NCBI RefSeq assembly: GCF_013371215.1
Contig: NZ_JABWMH010000001.1
Span: forward strand, 909,209 to 973,208
Source: Parasphingorhabdus flavimaris
GTDB lineage: Bacteria; Pseudomonadota; Alphaproteobacteria; Sphingomonadales; Sphingomonadaceae
Direction of reading: 5' to 3'
Length of the DNA: 64,000 nt
Notes under the pieces: model-generated
Seen by the model: only the letters and a program-made list of their open reading frames with translations
What the model was told of the DNA's origin: nothing
Database searches by the model: none
Part shown: in pieces, positions 1-9,977 of the stretch
Position numbering within the stretch: the stretch's first letter is position 1
Layout: each line of letters starts with the position of its first letter
Position numbers and translations under genes: made by a program

Positions 1-1
1 C

Positions 2-439
2 AGCGGCAGCGCACTGGCCGATGCCGCTACGGTTGCCGCTTTCGGCGAATTGATGAGCATTGCATCGGTCGTAACCCCCAACCTTCCGGAACTGGCGGCA
101 TTGGGCGGCAAGGACGAGATTCTGGGCCATGGCTGCCATCTCGTGATCAAGGGCGGTCATGGTGACGGTGCTGTGGTTGTCGACGAACTATATTCGCCCG
201 GTGGCCTGGTCAGAAGGATCGAAGGCAAGAGACTGGATTCAGAGGAAACCCACGGCACCGGCTGCTCTTTTGCCAGCGCGCTGGCGCTCGGACTGGGCAA
301 CGGGATGGATTTGACCGCGGCCTTTGAGCAGGCAATATCCTTCACCCGTATCGCGATCTTGGAAGCACCGGGGCTCGGTGAGGGAAGCGGGCCGCTGGGG
401 CATCAATATGTCACCGACTTTCAGGACGAAGATCGGTGA
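2..439 (+). CDS. thiD: Hydroxymethylpyrimidine/phosphomethylpyrimidine kinase, 5' end missing
   Basis: This is the C-terminal 145 residues of a ThiD-type kinase, which phosphorylates HMP and HMP-P in thiamine pyrimidine synthesis in the cytoplasm. The reading frame is open from base 2, so the gene is cut by the window edge and the ATG at 53 is not its start. Visible family motifs are TPNLPE, VIKGGH and the anion-hole/catalytic motif THGTGCSF, in the usual order and spacing of the ribokinase-like fold. The TGA at 437-439 overlaps the GTG start of rnhB by four bases, which implies translational coupling. The family call is firm; only the N-terminal substrate-binding part is unseen. Confidence 0.9.
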   Translation, partial: SGSALADAATVAAFGELMSIASVVTPNLPELAALGGKDEILGHGCHLVIKGGHGDGAVVVDELYSPGGLVRRIEGKRLDSEETHGTGCSFASALALGLGNGMDLTAAFEQAISFTRIAILEAPGLGEGSGPLGHQYVTDFQDEDR

Positions 440-993
440 TCGTCGGCGTCGACGAAGTGGGAAGGGGCCCGCTCGCTGGCCCCGTGGTGGCCGCTGCGGT
501 GATATTACCCAATAATCACGGGATCGCCGGGCTGGATGACAGCAAGAAACTGACGGCCCGGAAACGAGCGCTGCTCGAGCAGGAAATTATCGGTTGCTCG
601 CGCTTTTCGATAGCCCAATGCTCCGAGGCCGAGGTTGACGAGATCAATATATTGCAGGCGACGATGCTCGCCATGACGCGGGCGGTGGAGGGCCTTGATG
701 TCGAGCCGGACCATGTGCTGGTCGATGGCAATCGCTTGCCCCGATGGTCCTATTCAGCCGAAGCAGTCGTTGGCGGAGACGCTATCCATCCCTGCATTTC
801 TGCGGCGTCGATCCTTGCGAAAGAATTCCGCGACCAGTTGATGATCGCAGCCGCCAGAGAATATCCGCAATATGGATGGGACCGCAACAAGGGCTATGGC
901 ACGGCGGAGCATTTGGCCGCTCTCAGACAATATGGGCCGACGCCGCTCCACCGGCGCAGCTTCGCGCCCGTGTCCCAGATGGCCCTGATCTAG
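436..993 (+). CDS. rnhB: Ribonuclease HII
   Basis: RNase HII cleaves RNA in RNA-DNA hybrids and single ribonucleotides misincorporated into DNA. The 185-residue protein starts with [16 protein letters not shown], the RNase HII signature, with D6 and E7 as the first catalytic acids. D97 in LVDGN and D115 in VVGGD match the other two metal ligands, and ISAASILAK follows. The start is a GTG inside the end of thiD; no ATG lies in frame upstream, so the N-terminus is unusually short. It converges with the desaturase gene and the two stop codons overlap. In many alphaproteobacteria rnhB lies next to ccrM; here one desaturase gene separates them. Confidence 0.95.
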   Translation: MIVGVDEVGRGPLAGPVVAAAVILPNNHGIAGLDDSKKLTARKRALLEQEIIGCSRFSIAQCSEAEVDEINILQATMLAMTRAVEGLDVEPDHVLVDGNRLPRWSYSAEAVVGGDAIHPCISAASILAKEFRDQLMIAAAREYPQYGWDRNKGYGTAEHLAALRQYGPTPLHRRSFAPVSQMALI

Positions 994-2021
994 GCTTCCG
1001 CTTCGGCCCGTTTCGGCGCAATTTTGCGGTTGGCCAAAATCCATTCGCCGCTTTCGCTTTTGATATATTTGGGCTGGCGGGTGACATTCCAGACCAGGCC
1101 CATTTTCTCGAGCAGCAGCAGGACATAGCCCGCGATATCGATTTCCCACCATGCCATGCCCTGAAAACTGGCGCGGGGATGTTTGTGATGGTTGTTGTGC
1201 CAGCCCTCGCCGAAGGTGAGCAGCGAGAAGATGAAGCTGTTCCTGGCCGTGCCGACGCCCTTGGTGTGTCGCTGAGAGCCGACGACATGGGCATAGCTGG
1301 AAATGCCCAGCGTGATCTGCAGGACGACGAAGGTGCGGAAATAGCCGCCGATCAGGATCGTGCTGACGACATGGTCCCAGCCGCCAAAGGCAAGACCCCA
1401 GATGCCCGGAAAGATGATCAGCGAGAAGACCAGCCAGTACCAGCGTGTCTTGTGCAGCCAGAGCACGACATCATTGTCGGCAAGACCCTTGCCGTAGATG
1501 CTGGTGTCGGTGACGCAATCGTCCATGAACCAGCCGAAATGGGAGTGGAACATGCCTTTCAGGCGGCTTGTCTTGCGACCGCGGCCATCGAGCCACGGGC
1601 TGTGGACGTCGCCAATCTCATCGGCGTGCGCATGGTGACGCCGATGGTCGGTGGCCCAGCGCAATACCGAAGACTGGATCGACATTTGCGCCATTGCGCC
1701 GAGAATATATTGCATCGGTTTCGACGTCTCGAACGACTTGTGCGAAAAATAGCGGTGGAAGCCGAGGACGATGCCGAGCATCAATATGATATATCCGGCG
1801 ATAAATGCCGACCATTCCACCCAGCCGGTATCATAGGTGAACATCCACCAGACTGCGGCGATCGAGCCGAAAATCTTCGAGCCGAACACGATCGCATATT
1901 CGCGGCGTTTCTCGCGCCCTGCCTCGCCGCCGACAATGACGCCGGGATGCGGACGGGGTTCGTCGCTCTCCTGAGAAATGCCGTTTTCCTGCTGATATTT
2001 ATCGCGAAAATTGCGCGCCAT
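990..2021 (-). CDS. Membrane acyl-CoA/acyl-lipid delta-9-type fatty acid desaturase
   Basis: A 343-residue integral membrane di-iron desaturase that introduces a cis double bond into saturated acyl chains. The three histidine boxes are complete: HRYFSH at residues 89-94, HRRHH at 126-130 and HNNHH at 275-279, in the spacing of the stearoyl-CoA/delta-9 desaturase family. Hydrophobic stretches at about 50-85 and 195-245 fit the paired membrane hairpins. The ATG at 2021 is preceded by a GGGGG stretch. It is transcribed alone toward rnhB. Regiospecificity cannot be read from sequence; delta-9 is the family default. Confidence 0.92.
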   Translation of the reverse strand: MARNFRDKYQQENGISQESDEPRPHPGVIVGGEAGREKRREYAIVFGSKIFGSIAAVWWMFTYDTGWVEWSAFIAGYIILMLGIVLGFHRYFSHKSFETSKPMQYILGAMAQMSIQSSVLRWATDHRRHHAHADEIGDVHSPWLDGRGRKTSRLKGMFHSHFGWFMDDCVTDTSIYGKGLADNDVVLWLHKTRWYWLVFSLIIFPGIWGLAFGGWDHVVSTILIGGYFRTFVVLQITLGISSYAHVVGSQRHTKGVGTARNSFIFSLLTFGEGWHNNHHKHPRASFQGMAWWEIDIAGYVLLLLEKMGLVWNVTRQPKYIKSESGEWILANRKIAPKRAEAEA

Positions 2022-2225
2022 CTGTTTACTGACCCCCGGAATGTTACGCTCTGGATCTATTCTGCTGACCGAACATATAGCTTGAACAGCAGATTTTGTG
2101 AACCAGAATTGAAATTGGACGATTTGGGCCGCCAGATCAAAATAAATATTCGCCAGCGAGTCTTTTGCGCCACACCACTAGGGATTGAGTCTGGCGCTCG
2201 GGCCCTGACTCCATATCTGGATAAG

Positions 2226-2319
2226 GACTCGTTTCGTTCTCCTGCCGCGATTCGCGTTAACCATTAAGATACGCCTTTAACCTATGTTAACGGCCTTGAC
2301 CGCCGGACGTTTCGGACTC
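2226..2319. promoter_or_regulatory. ccrM upstream region with three GANTC sites and a near-consensus CtrA box
   Basis: Upstream of ccrM are GANTC sites at 2226-2230, 2249-2253 and 2315-2319. Between them lie four TTAA words (2257, 2264, 2277, 2287). The stretch 2276-2291 reads TTTA-N7-TTAAC, one mismatch from the CtrA consensus TTAA-N7-TTAA, and 2257-2264 is the half-site TTAACCAT. Direct CtrA activation of ccrM and methylation-sensitive ccrM expression are established in Caulobacter; their use here is inferred. The 2022-2354 gap holds no gene. Confidence 0.6.
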
Positions 2320-2327
2320 ACCGTTAA

Positions 2328-3494
<1,167 letters not shown>

Positions 3495-3495
3495 T

Positions 3496-4632
3496 ATGGG
3501 CGCGTCGCTGGAAGAATTGGAAGCATGTGGAGCAGATGCGCGGCTCTATCTCAAGCCGGTCGGACTGGTTGATAGTCCGCAATGGCATGAGGATAAAAAC
3601 CAAATATTAAACAATAGCTTAATTTGGTTTTCTCAGATTGAATATCAGGTGATAGAAGCCGGGAAACCGAATCTGAGGGGGCTGGTCAACCTTACCCAGT
3701 GGCCGGAATGGTCGGCAGCCCTTCCGGAGCCGTTGGCGGTTCGGGCCGCTGCCCTGTTCGGCAATATGACGAGACATCACGAACCATTGCAATGCGGCGA
3801 GCGGATCATCCGGTTCGACCAGCCGCACGTGATGGGCATTCTCAATATCACGCCCGACAGCTTTTCCGACGGCGGCAAGCATCAGGATGATCCGGACAAG
3901 GCGGCCGAGGCAGGCCTGGCAATGGCTGCGTCGGGCGCTTCGATCCTGGATATCGGCGGGGAAAGCACCCGGCCCGGTGCCGAGCCGGTCTGGGAAGGCG
4001 ACGAGATCAAGCGCGTGGTACCGGTGATCGAACGGCTTGCCCATTGCGGGGCCGCCATATCCATCGACACCCGCAAGGCAGCGGTGATGGAAGCAGCCAT
4101 TGCTGCCGGCGCGGAACTGATCAACGACGTCTCCGCTCTGTTACACGACCAACGGTCGCTCGAAGTGGCAGGAGTGTCCGGTCGTCCGGTTGTGCTGATG
4201 CATGCACCATCCAGTGGCAAAAATCCCCATAAAAGTGACGGATATGGCAATATCGTGACGGATACGCTCGATTGGCTGGAACAGCGGATCGCCGATGTTG
4301 TCGCTGCGGGCTTCGAGCGCGAGAAGATCATTATCGATCCCGGCCTCGGCTTCGGCAAATCGCTGGCAGACAATCTCGCCCTGATGAACAATATCGCAAT
4401 GTTCCATACGCTCGGCCAGCCGCTGCTGATCGGCGCCAGTCGCAAACGGATGATCGGGGCCTTGTCGAAGGAAGCACCGGTCGATCAGCGTCTCGGCGGT
4501 TCGATCGCCTTTGCGCATCATGCGATCCAGCAGGGGTCGCAAATCGTTCGCGTGCATGATGTGCCCGAAACGGTTCAGGCCCTGCAGATCTGGCGCGGGA
4601 TGCGCGACGCCGGGTTGACCGCGCCCGTTTGA
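3496..4632 (+). CDS. folP: Dihydropteroate synthase with N-terminal extension
   Basis: DHPS condenses p-aminobenzoate with hydroxymethyl-dihydropterin pyrophosphate in folate synthesis. The catalytic TIM barrel begins near residue 112 with GILNITPDSFSDGG, followed by GGESTRPGAEP, SIDT, DPGLGFGK and GASRKRM, all DHPS signatures. The total of 378 residues exceeds the usual 270-290 because about 105 residues precede the barrel. This extension (hydrophobic and acidic, no motif I recognise) is in frame and starts one base after the ccrM stop, so it is probably translated. The gene is likely co-transcribed with ccrM. Confidence 0.94.
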   Translation: MGASLEELEACGADARLYLKPVGLVDSPQWHEDKNQILNNSLIWFSQIEYQVIEAGKPNLRGLVNLTQWPEWSAALPEPLAVRAAALFGNMTRHHEPLQCGERIIRFDQPHVMGILNITPDSFSDGGKHQDDPDKAAEAGLAMAASGASILDIGGESTRPGAEPVWEGDEIKRVVPVIERLAHCGAAISIDTRKAAVMEAAIAAGAELINDVSALLHDQRSLEVAGVSGRPVVLMHAPSSGKNPHKSDGYGNIVTDTLDWLEQRIADVVAAGFEREKIIIDPGLGFGKSLADNLALMNNIAMFHTLGQPLLIGASRKRMIGALSKEAPVDQRLGGSIAFAHHAIQQGSQIVRVHDVPETVQALQIWRGMRDAGLTAPV

Positions 4633-4739
4633 ACAGCGGTGCATGCTGATCGGTATCAAATAGAATATCTGTTTGGCCAAAGCGCGTCGATGGCGCTAGC
4701 ATATATCCGCGTCGAAGATCCAAGCTGCGGGGAAATGCA

Positions 4740-6275
4740 TTGAAAGGCCAGTCCGACCGAGTGGTTCGACAGATTGTCATCGTCGGTGGTGGCACCGCAG
4801 GCTGGATGACCGCTGCCGCGCTTGCCCGCAAGCTGTCCGGAACCAGAGCGAATATCCGCCTGATTGAATCCGCCGAAATCGGTACCGTTGGCGTGGGCGA
4901 GGCGACGTTGCCGCAAATTCGCGAATTCAACCGGATGCTGGATATTGATGAAGCCGATCTGATGGCGCAGACCAGCGCGACGATCAAATTGGGTATCGAG
5001 TTTCGCGACTGGGGCAAGGCGGGGGATCATTATGTCCATCCCTTTGGTGTGCATGGCGAGCCAATCGGCCCCGTCGATTTTCATCACCACTGGGTCAGGG
5101 AAAATGCCCGGGGACGGGCGGAGGATTTTGGCAGCTATTGCCTTGCTATCGAGGCGGCGCGCCATCAGCGGTTTGATTTGCCGCCGGAAAATCCGGCGTC
5201 GTTATTGCACGCCTATACATATGCCTTCCAGTTTGACGCCAGCCTCTACGCCGCCTTTCTTGCGGACTATGCGACAGCGCGCGGTGTTGACCGGATCGAG
5301 GGCAAGGTCATCGCGGTCGACAGCGATGGCGAGACCGGCTTCATCCAGTCAGTCATGCTGGAGTCCGGACAGCAGATATCCGGCGAGCTGTTCATCGACT
5401 GTTCCGGCTTTCGCGGGCTATTGATCGAACAGGAAATGGCGACCGGCTTTGCAGACTGGAGCGACTATCTGCCGTGCAACCGGGCCTTTGCGGTGCCGTG
5501 CAAAATTGCCGATCCTGTGGGACCTTTTACACGCTCTACTGCGCGTTCTGCCGGATGGCAGTGGCGGATCCCGTTGCAGCACAGGATCGGCAACGGCCAT
5601 GTCTATTGCGACCGCTATATCAGCGATCAGGACGCGGTCGACTTGCTGATGAAGAATCTCGAGGGCGACCCGATTGCCGAACCCAAGCAGCTGTTTTTCA
5701 GGACCGGCAAGCGCGAAAAATTGTGGAACCGAAATTGCGTGGCGATCGGGCTGTCCGGCGGCTTTCTCGAGCCGCTTGAATCGACCAGCATCGATCTGAT
5801 CCAGAGCGGTATATTGAACCTGATCGCGCTCTTCCCGGAGAAGCAGTGCGCAGCGTCGGATGTTGACGAATATAACCGGTTGATGGATCTGGAATATGAT
5901 CGCGTCCGTGACTTTCTGATGCTGCATTATGTGCTCAACCAGCGCGACGAACCGTTCTGGCGGGACATGCGGGAGATGGAATGGCCGACTAGTCTGGGCG
6001 AGAAGATAGAGGCTTTCAAACGGCGCGGGATTGTTCCGCAATATGATCACGGTCTGTTTCAGCCGGCGAGCTGGCTCTCCGTATTCATCGGCCAAAATCT
6101 GTTGCCCGAGACCTGTGACCCAAGGGTCGATGCGATATCTGTTGCTGATCGTACCAACCAGCTCGAACATATCCGGAGAACGATAGATAATAGAGTCGGG
6201 CAGATGAGCGGTCATCTGGCATTTCTCGAGAAATATCGGGCTACCTATTCCGGCGCAGCGGAAGATGCAGCGTGA
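4740..6275 (+). CDS. Flavin-dependent tryptophan-halogenase family protein (catalytic residues intact)
   Basis: A 511-residue FADH2-dependent halogenase of the PrnA/tryptophan 7-halogenase family, which makes HOCl from chloride and a flavin hydroperoxide. GGGTAGW at 16-22 is the FAD-binding motif, WQWRIP at 273-278 is the halogenase WxWxIP signature, K83 in IKLG corresponds to the catalytic lysine, and E347 in EPLEST to the catalytic glutamate. The start is TTG with GGGGA upstream; a GTG at 4761 is an alternative. The next gene overlaps by four bases. Substrate is unknown; many proteobacterial homologues sit with TonB receptors, but none is adjacent here. Confidence 0.88.
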   Translation: MKGQSDRVVRQIVIVGGGTAGWMTAAALARKLSGTRANIRLIESAEIGTVGVGEATLPQIREFNRMLDIDEADLMAQTSATIKLGIEFRDWGKAGDHYVHPFGVHGEPIGPVDFHHHWVRENARGRAEDFGSYCLAIEAARHQRFDLPPENPASLLHAYTYAFQFDASLYAAFLADYATARGVDRIEGKVIAVDSDGETGFIQSVMLESGQQISGELFIDCSGFRGLLIEQEMATGFADWSDYLPCNRAFAVPCKIADPVGPFTRSTARSAGWQWRIPLQHRIGNGHVYCDRYISDQDAVDLLMKNLEGDPIAEPKQLFFRTGKREKLWNRNCVAIGLSGGFLEPLESTSIDLIQSGILNLIALFPEKQCAASDVDEYNRLMDLEYDRVRDFLMLHYVLNQRDEPFWRDMREMEWPTSLGEKIEAFKRRGIVPQYDHGLFQPASWLSVFIGQNLLPETCDPRVDAISVADRTNQLEHIRRTIDNRVGQMSGHLAFLEKYRATYSGAAEDAA

Positions 6276-7768
6276 GCGGCCTTGCACAGCGGGTCAGGCG
6301 GATCGCCATTTGCGGCAAGAGTCACGAATTATGGCCGGTCGCGACGCAGATCGCGAACGATTTGCCCGCAGGTATCGAGCTAGTGCTTGTGGAAGACGGT
6401 GGGTCTGTTGCACCGGCGGCTGTCGCTGTTCGTCTGGATGACCCGTTTTTCGCGTATATGGGGATTAGCGCCGAAAAACTGGCGACGGCAGATAGCGCGC
6501 TTTTCTCTCTCGGCGCCGAATTGCGGGATTGGCAGGGTGAAGGAAGCGGGTTTTTCCTGACCGGTTCAGGGAGCCTGCCCGCTATCGACGATGTGGCCAT
6601 TCACCAGATCATGTTGCGTGCCGCCATGTCCTATGATCAGCCGGAGCGGCTGTCCTATCTTTATCAGCCGTTTCGTTTGCCAGCGCGGGCGATGGAAGTA
6701 GGAAAATTTGCGTTTCAATCCGCTGATCCCCGCTCACCGCTGAGCATGCTGCGTCCGGTCATCCAGATGGATCGCGCGCATTATACGGCATTGCTCAAAG
6801 ACAATGCCGGTTCCGGGCCGATGAAGATTGTGGATGCAAGGCCAAAGGTCGTGCAAACATCGCCGGATGGCGGGCCGATAGACCGGATCGAACTGGACAA
6901 TGGAGAGACGGTCGAGGCCGACCTGTATATCGATGCGTCCGGAGCGATCAGCCGGTTGATCGGCGGGTCTTTTCTTTCCGACTGGCGGTCGGTTTCCGAG
7001 GGATTCTCCTTTGATCGCATCGGGTCGGCCCGGGTCACCGATCCACCGGCAGGGCCAGCTAGCCACACCGTGGTTCAGGCGATCAAGGGCGGACTGATGA
7101 TCACCACGCCGCTGCGAGACCGATCAATCGGGCAATTTATCTATGCATCGGACCTTTTGACCGGCGAAGAGGAAAAATATCTCGTCGGGCCCGAAGCGGA
7201 GGTTGCGTCGTTTGAACCGGGATATATCGATAAGCCCTGGCTTGGCAATTTGCTGAGAATGGGTAGTGCATCGGCGCGCTTCGGACCGTTTCTCTCGGCT
7301 GACATGACATTATTGCAGCGTCAGGCGATGATATTGGCGGATCACCTGCCGACGCGTCTCGACATGACGGTCGAGGCAAGGGAATATAATCGGCGCCATC
7401 TGATAGCGGCGGAACAGTTGCGTGATTTCATGTTGCTGCCATTCGCGCTCAACCGCCGGGAAGACCTGCCGTGGTCCGATATTGGGGAAAGAAAAATACC
7501 CGAAAGCCTGGTCCGGAGAATTGACCAGTTTCGCAGCAGAGGGCGGGTCGTCGTTTATGATGGTGAAATCTTTGACGAACAGAGCTGGATAGATATTATG
7601 ATCGGATTTGGTGTCGTGCCGGAACGCTGCGATCCGCTGGCGCAGGGGCTTGATATGACCATCATGGCGCGCCGATTAAAAAGCCTCGCGGGCGCCTTTG
7701 ACCGCTCGCTTCTGGAAATGGGGCCCTGTGACGGCGCCGTCGGCAATCTCGACATGAACGTGCCGTGA
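6272..7768 (+). CDS. Degenerate tryptophan-halogenase-like protein
   Basis: This 498-residue protein aligns along its length with the preceding halogenase (LGAELRDW against LGIEFRDW; the LNRREDLPW region against LNQRDEPFW) but lacks the catalytic features. The FAD motif GGGTAGW is replaced by AICGKSHELW, the catalytic lysine by S79, the WxWxIP signature by GLMITTPL near 274-281, and the catalytic glutamate by L341. It starts with GTG in a GTGA overlap with its partner, so the two are translated as a coupled pair. It is probably a non-catalytic paralogue; a structural or substrate-delivery role is inference. A halogenase with its own unusual chemistry is less likely. Confidence 0.75.
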   Translation: MSGLAQRVRRIAICGKSHELWPVATQIANDLPAGIELVLVEDGGSVAPAAVAVRLDDPFFAYMGISAEKLATADSALFSLGAELRDWQGEGSGFFLTGSGSLPAIDDVAIHQIMLRAAMSYDQPERLSYLYQPFRLPARAMEVGKFAFQSADPRSPLSMLRPVIQMDRAHYTALLKDNAGSGPMKIVDARPKVVQTSPDGGPIDRIELDNGETVEADLYIDASGAISRLIGGSFLSDWRSVSEGFSFDRIGSARVTDPPAGPASHTVVQAIKGGLMITTPLRDRSIGQFIYASDLLTGEEEKYLVGPEAEVASFEPGYIDKPWLGNLLRMGSASARFGPFLSADMTLLQRQAMILADHLPTRLDMTVEAREYNRRHLIAAEQLRDFMLLPFALNRREDLPWSDIGERKIPESLVRRIDQFRSRGRVVVYDGEIFDEQSWIDIMIGFGVVPERCDPLAQGLDMTIMARRLKSLAGAFDRSLLEMGPCDGAVGNLDMNVP

Positions 7769-7772
7769 CAGG

Positions 7773-9014
7773 CTAGTCTGCCAGTTCCACCTGCCGGACA
7801 TCATAGCCGGACTTGTTGAGGTCGGCGATCAGGCCTTCGAGTTGCTCGCGATCCTTGGCTTCGCACTCGATATCGGTGATCAGCCCTTTTGCCGGCAAGT
7901 TGGTAAACACGCGCTGGTGATAGATTTCGATGATATTGACCTCATGGTCGGCGAATTGCCTCACGACATTGTAGAGCGCGCCGGGCTGATCGCGGAGATG
8001 CAGGCGGAGACGCGCGAGACGGCCCGACCTGGCGAGGTCGCGCAACAGGACATTGGCGAGCAGGCGGGTGTCGATATTGCCGCCGCAGAGTACAAGACCG
8101 ACTTTCTCGCCCTTGAACTTTTCCTTGTTTCCCAAGAGTGCGGCCAGTCCCGCAGCTCCTGCGCCTTCGACGACGGTTTTCTCGATTTGCAGCAGCAGGC
8201 TTACCGCGCCTTCCAGCTGCGCTTCGCTGACCAGCAGGATTTCGTCCATATGCTTCTGGATGATCGCGGCGGTGAATTCGGAGGGATTACGGACCGCGAT
8301 GCCTTCCGCCAAAGTATCGCCACCGGCGGTAACGGTCTTGCCGGTCAGTCTGCCATACATGCTTGGATAAAGCGCGGCTTGCACGCCGGTCATCTTGATC
8401 TCCGGCCTGATTGCGCGGGCTGCGGTGGCCATACCGGAGAATAATCCGCCGCCGCCGATCGGAATGATCAGCCGGTCGAGATCGGGCACGGCTTCGAGCA
8501 TCTCGACCGCAACCGTTCCCTGACCGGCCGCGACATGCGGATCATCAAAGGCGTGGATATAGGTGAGGCCGCGTTGCTCGGCCAGCGTCATTGCGTGGGC
8601 ATAGGCTTCGTCATAGCTGCTGCCGAAAATCACGATTTCGGCGCCATGGCCGCGGGTCTGTTCGACCTTCACCATCGGCGTGGTGCTGGGCATCACGATG
8701 GTCGCCGGGATGCCCAGGTTCCTGGCGTTATAGGCAAGCCCCTGAGCGTGATTGCCGGCAGAGGCGGCGATAACCCCGGCCTTGCGTTTGCTCTCGTCCA
8801 TCAGCAGCAGCGCATTGAGCGCGCCGCGTTCCTTGTAGGCAGCTGTAAATTGCAGATTCTCGAATTTGAGAAATACTTCTGCGCCGCTAAGCTGGGAAAG
8901 GGTGATGCTTTTCAGCGTCGGCGTATTGACGACCCGGCCTTTGATCCGGTCGTGCGCTGCTTTCACATCCTCGAAGTCGAAGGTGGGAAGGGCGGATGGC
9001 TGCATATCATTCAT
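7773..9014 (-). CDS. ilvA: Threonine ammonia-lyase with C-terminal ACT domain
   Basis: A fold-type II PLP enzyme that deaminates threonine to 2-oxobutanoate. With the ATG at 9014 it has 413 residues. The PLP lysine is K61 in FTAAYKERGA, the cofactor phosphate loop is IPIGGGGLFSG, and ASAGNHAQG is the substrate asparagine loop. The last 75-80 residues form an ACT domain (RDQPGALYNVVRQF), suggesting amino-acid allostery. Single-ACT enzymes include both biosynthetic ilvA and catabolic tdcB types, so the symbol is tentative. In-frame ATGs at 9044 and 9005 are alternative starts; none has a strong ribosome site. It is divergent from the next gene. Confidence 0.88.
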   Translation of the reverse strand: MNDMQPSALPTFDFEDVKAAHDRIKGRVVNTPTLKSITLSQLSGAEVFLKFENLQFTAAYKERGALNALLLMDESKRKAGVIAASAGNHAQGLAYNARNLGIPATIVMPSTTPMVKVEQTRGHGAEIVIFGSSYDEAYAHAMTLAEQRGLTYIHAFDDPHVAAGQGTVAVEMLEAVPDLDRLIIPIGGGGLFSGMATAARAIRPEIKMTGVQAALYPSMYGRLTGKTVTAGGDTLAEGIAVRNPSEFTAAIIQKHMDEILLVSEAQLEGAVSLLLQIEKTVVEGAGAAGLAALLGNKEKFKGEKVGLVLCGGNIDTRLLANVLLRDLARSGRLARLRLHLRDQPGALYNVVRQFADHEVNIIEIYHQRVFTNLPAKGLITDIECEAKDREQLEGLIADLNKSGYDVRQVELAD

Positions 9015-9089
9015 ATCGCCTGAGGCCCTAACGCATCTGGTCATCGAGGGAAACAATGATTATGGCCATGAAAGGGGATAAAGGAATCT

Positions 9090-9962
9090 ATGGCGAAAAT
9101 TGCATTTATCGGGATCGGCGTGATGGGCGGGCCCATGGCGGGTCATCTGGTCAAGGCCGGGCACGAACTGACGGTCTATAACCGGACGCGGTCCAAGGCC
9201 GAGGCATGGGTGGCCGAATATGGCGGCTCACTGGCCGAAAATCCGGCGGTTGCAGCACGGGACAAGCAGATCGTGATCACTTGTGTCGGCAATGATGACG
9301 ACCTTTCCTCGGTCACCATGGGGCGTGACGGCGCCTTTTCGACGATGGCGTCGGGCGCCCTGTTCATTGACCATACGACGGTGTCGGCGCGGATCGCCCG
9401 CCAGCTGTCGGTCGAAGCGGAGGGGCGCGGAATCCATGTGGTTGATGCTCCGGTTTCGGGCGGTCAGGCCGGTGCCGAAAATGGCAAATTGTCGATCATG
9501 TGCGGCGGCAGCAAGGAAGCCTTCGCGGCGGCCGAGCTGATCATGGATGCTTATGCCGGGCGGATCGTTCATGTCGGACGGACTGGCGCAGGACAGACGA
9601 CGAAGATGTGCAACCAGATCGCGATTGCCGGTGTCCTCGAAGGGCTGTCCGAGGCGCTGCGCTTTGCCCAGGCCAGCCAGCTTGATCTGGACAAGGTCCA
9701 TGAAGCGATCTCCGGCGGAGCGGCGCAGAGCTGGCAGATGGACAATCGCTGGGCGACGATGGCGCAGGACAAGTTCGATTTCGGCTTTGCCGTCGACTGG
9801 ATGCGCAAGGATCTCGGACTGGCGCTCGAGGAGGCGCGGACCAACGGCGCGGCTCTTCCGGTGGCGGCGCTGGTCGACCAGTTTTATGCCGAAGTGCAGG
9901 CCGCAGGGGGCGGACGCAATGACACGAGCTCACTGGTTTCGCGTCTTCCCAAAAGAAAATAA
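9090..9962 (+). CDS. NAD(P)-dependent beta-hydroxyacid dehydrogenase (3-hydroxyisobutyrate dehydrogenase family)
   Basis: A 290-residue member of the 3-hydroxyisobutyrate/tartronate-semialdehyde reductase family. The N-terminal Rossmann motif GIGVMG is at 8-13, the substrate-binding signature DAPVSGG at 119-125, and the catalytic lysine is K172 in GQTTKMCNQ. The ribosome site AAAGGA lies seven bases before the ATG. The exact substrate (3-hydroxyisobutyrate, 3-hydroxypropionate, tartronate semialdehyde) cannot be decided. The amidohydrolase gene follows 15 bases downstream, so the two probably share a transcript. Confidence 0.88.
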   Translation: MAKIAFIGIGVMGGPMAGHLVKAGHELTVYNRTRSKAEAWVAEYGGSLAENPAVAARDKQIVITCVGNDDDLSSVTMGRDGAFSTMASGALFIDHTTVSARIARQLSVEAEGRGIHVVDAPVSGGQAGAENGKLSIMCGGSKEAFAAAELIMDAYAGRIVHVGRTGAGQTTKMCNQIAIAGVLEGLSEALRFAQASQLDLDKVHEAISGGAAQSWQMDNRWATMAQDKFDFGFAVDWMRKDLGLALEEARTNGAALPVAALVDQFYAEVQAAGGGRNDTSSLVSRLPKRK

Positions 9963-9977
9963 TCCAAGGAAATTGAT

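Noticed and set aside
744..2267. 507-residue open frame on the plus strand
   Set aside because: It runs antisense to the desaturase gene with its three histidine boxes; the product has no recognisable motif and the frame is a GC-composition shadow.
2251..2292. Exact CtrA consensus TTAA-N7-TTAA
   Set aside because: The four TTAA words are spaced 7, 13 and 10 bases apart, so no exact box exists; only a one-mismatch form (TTTA-N7-TTAA) was kept.
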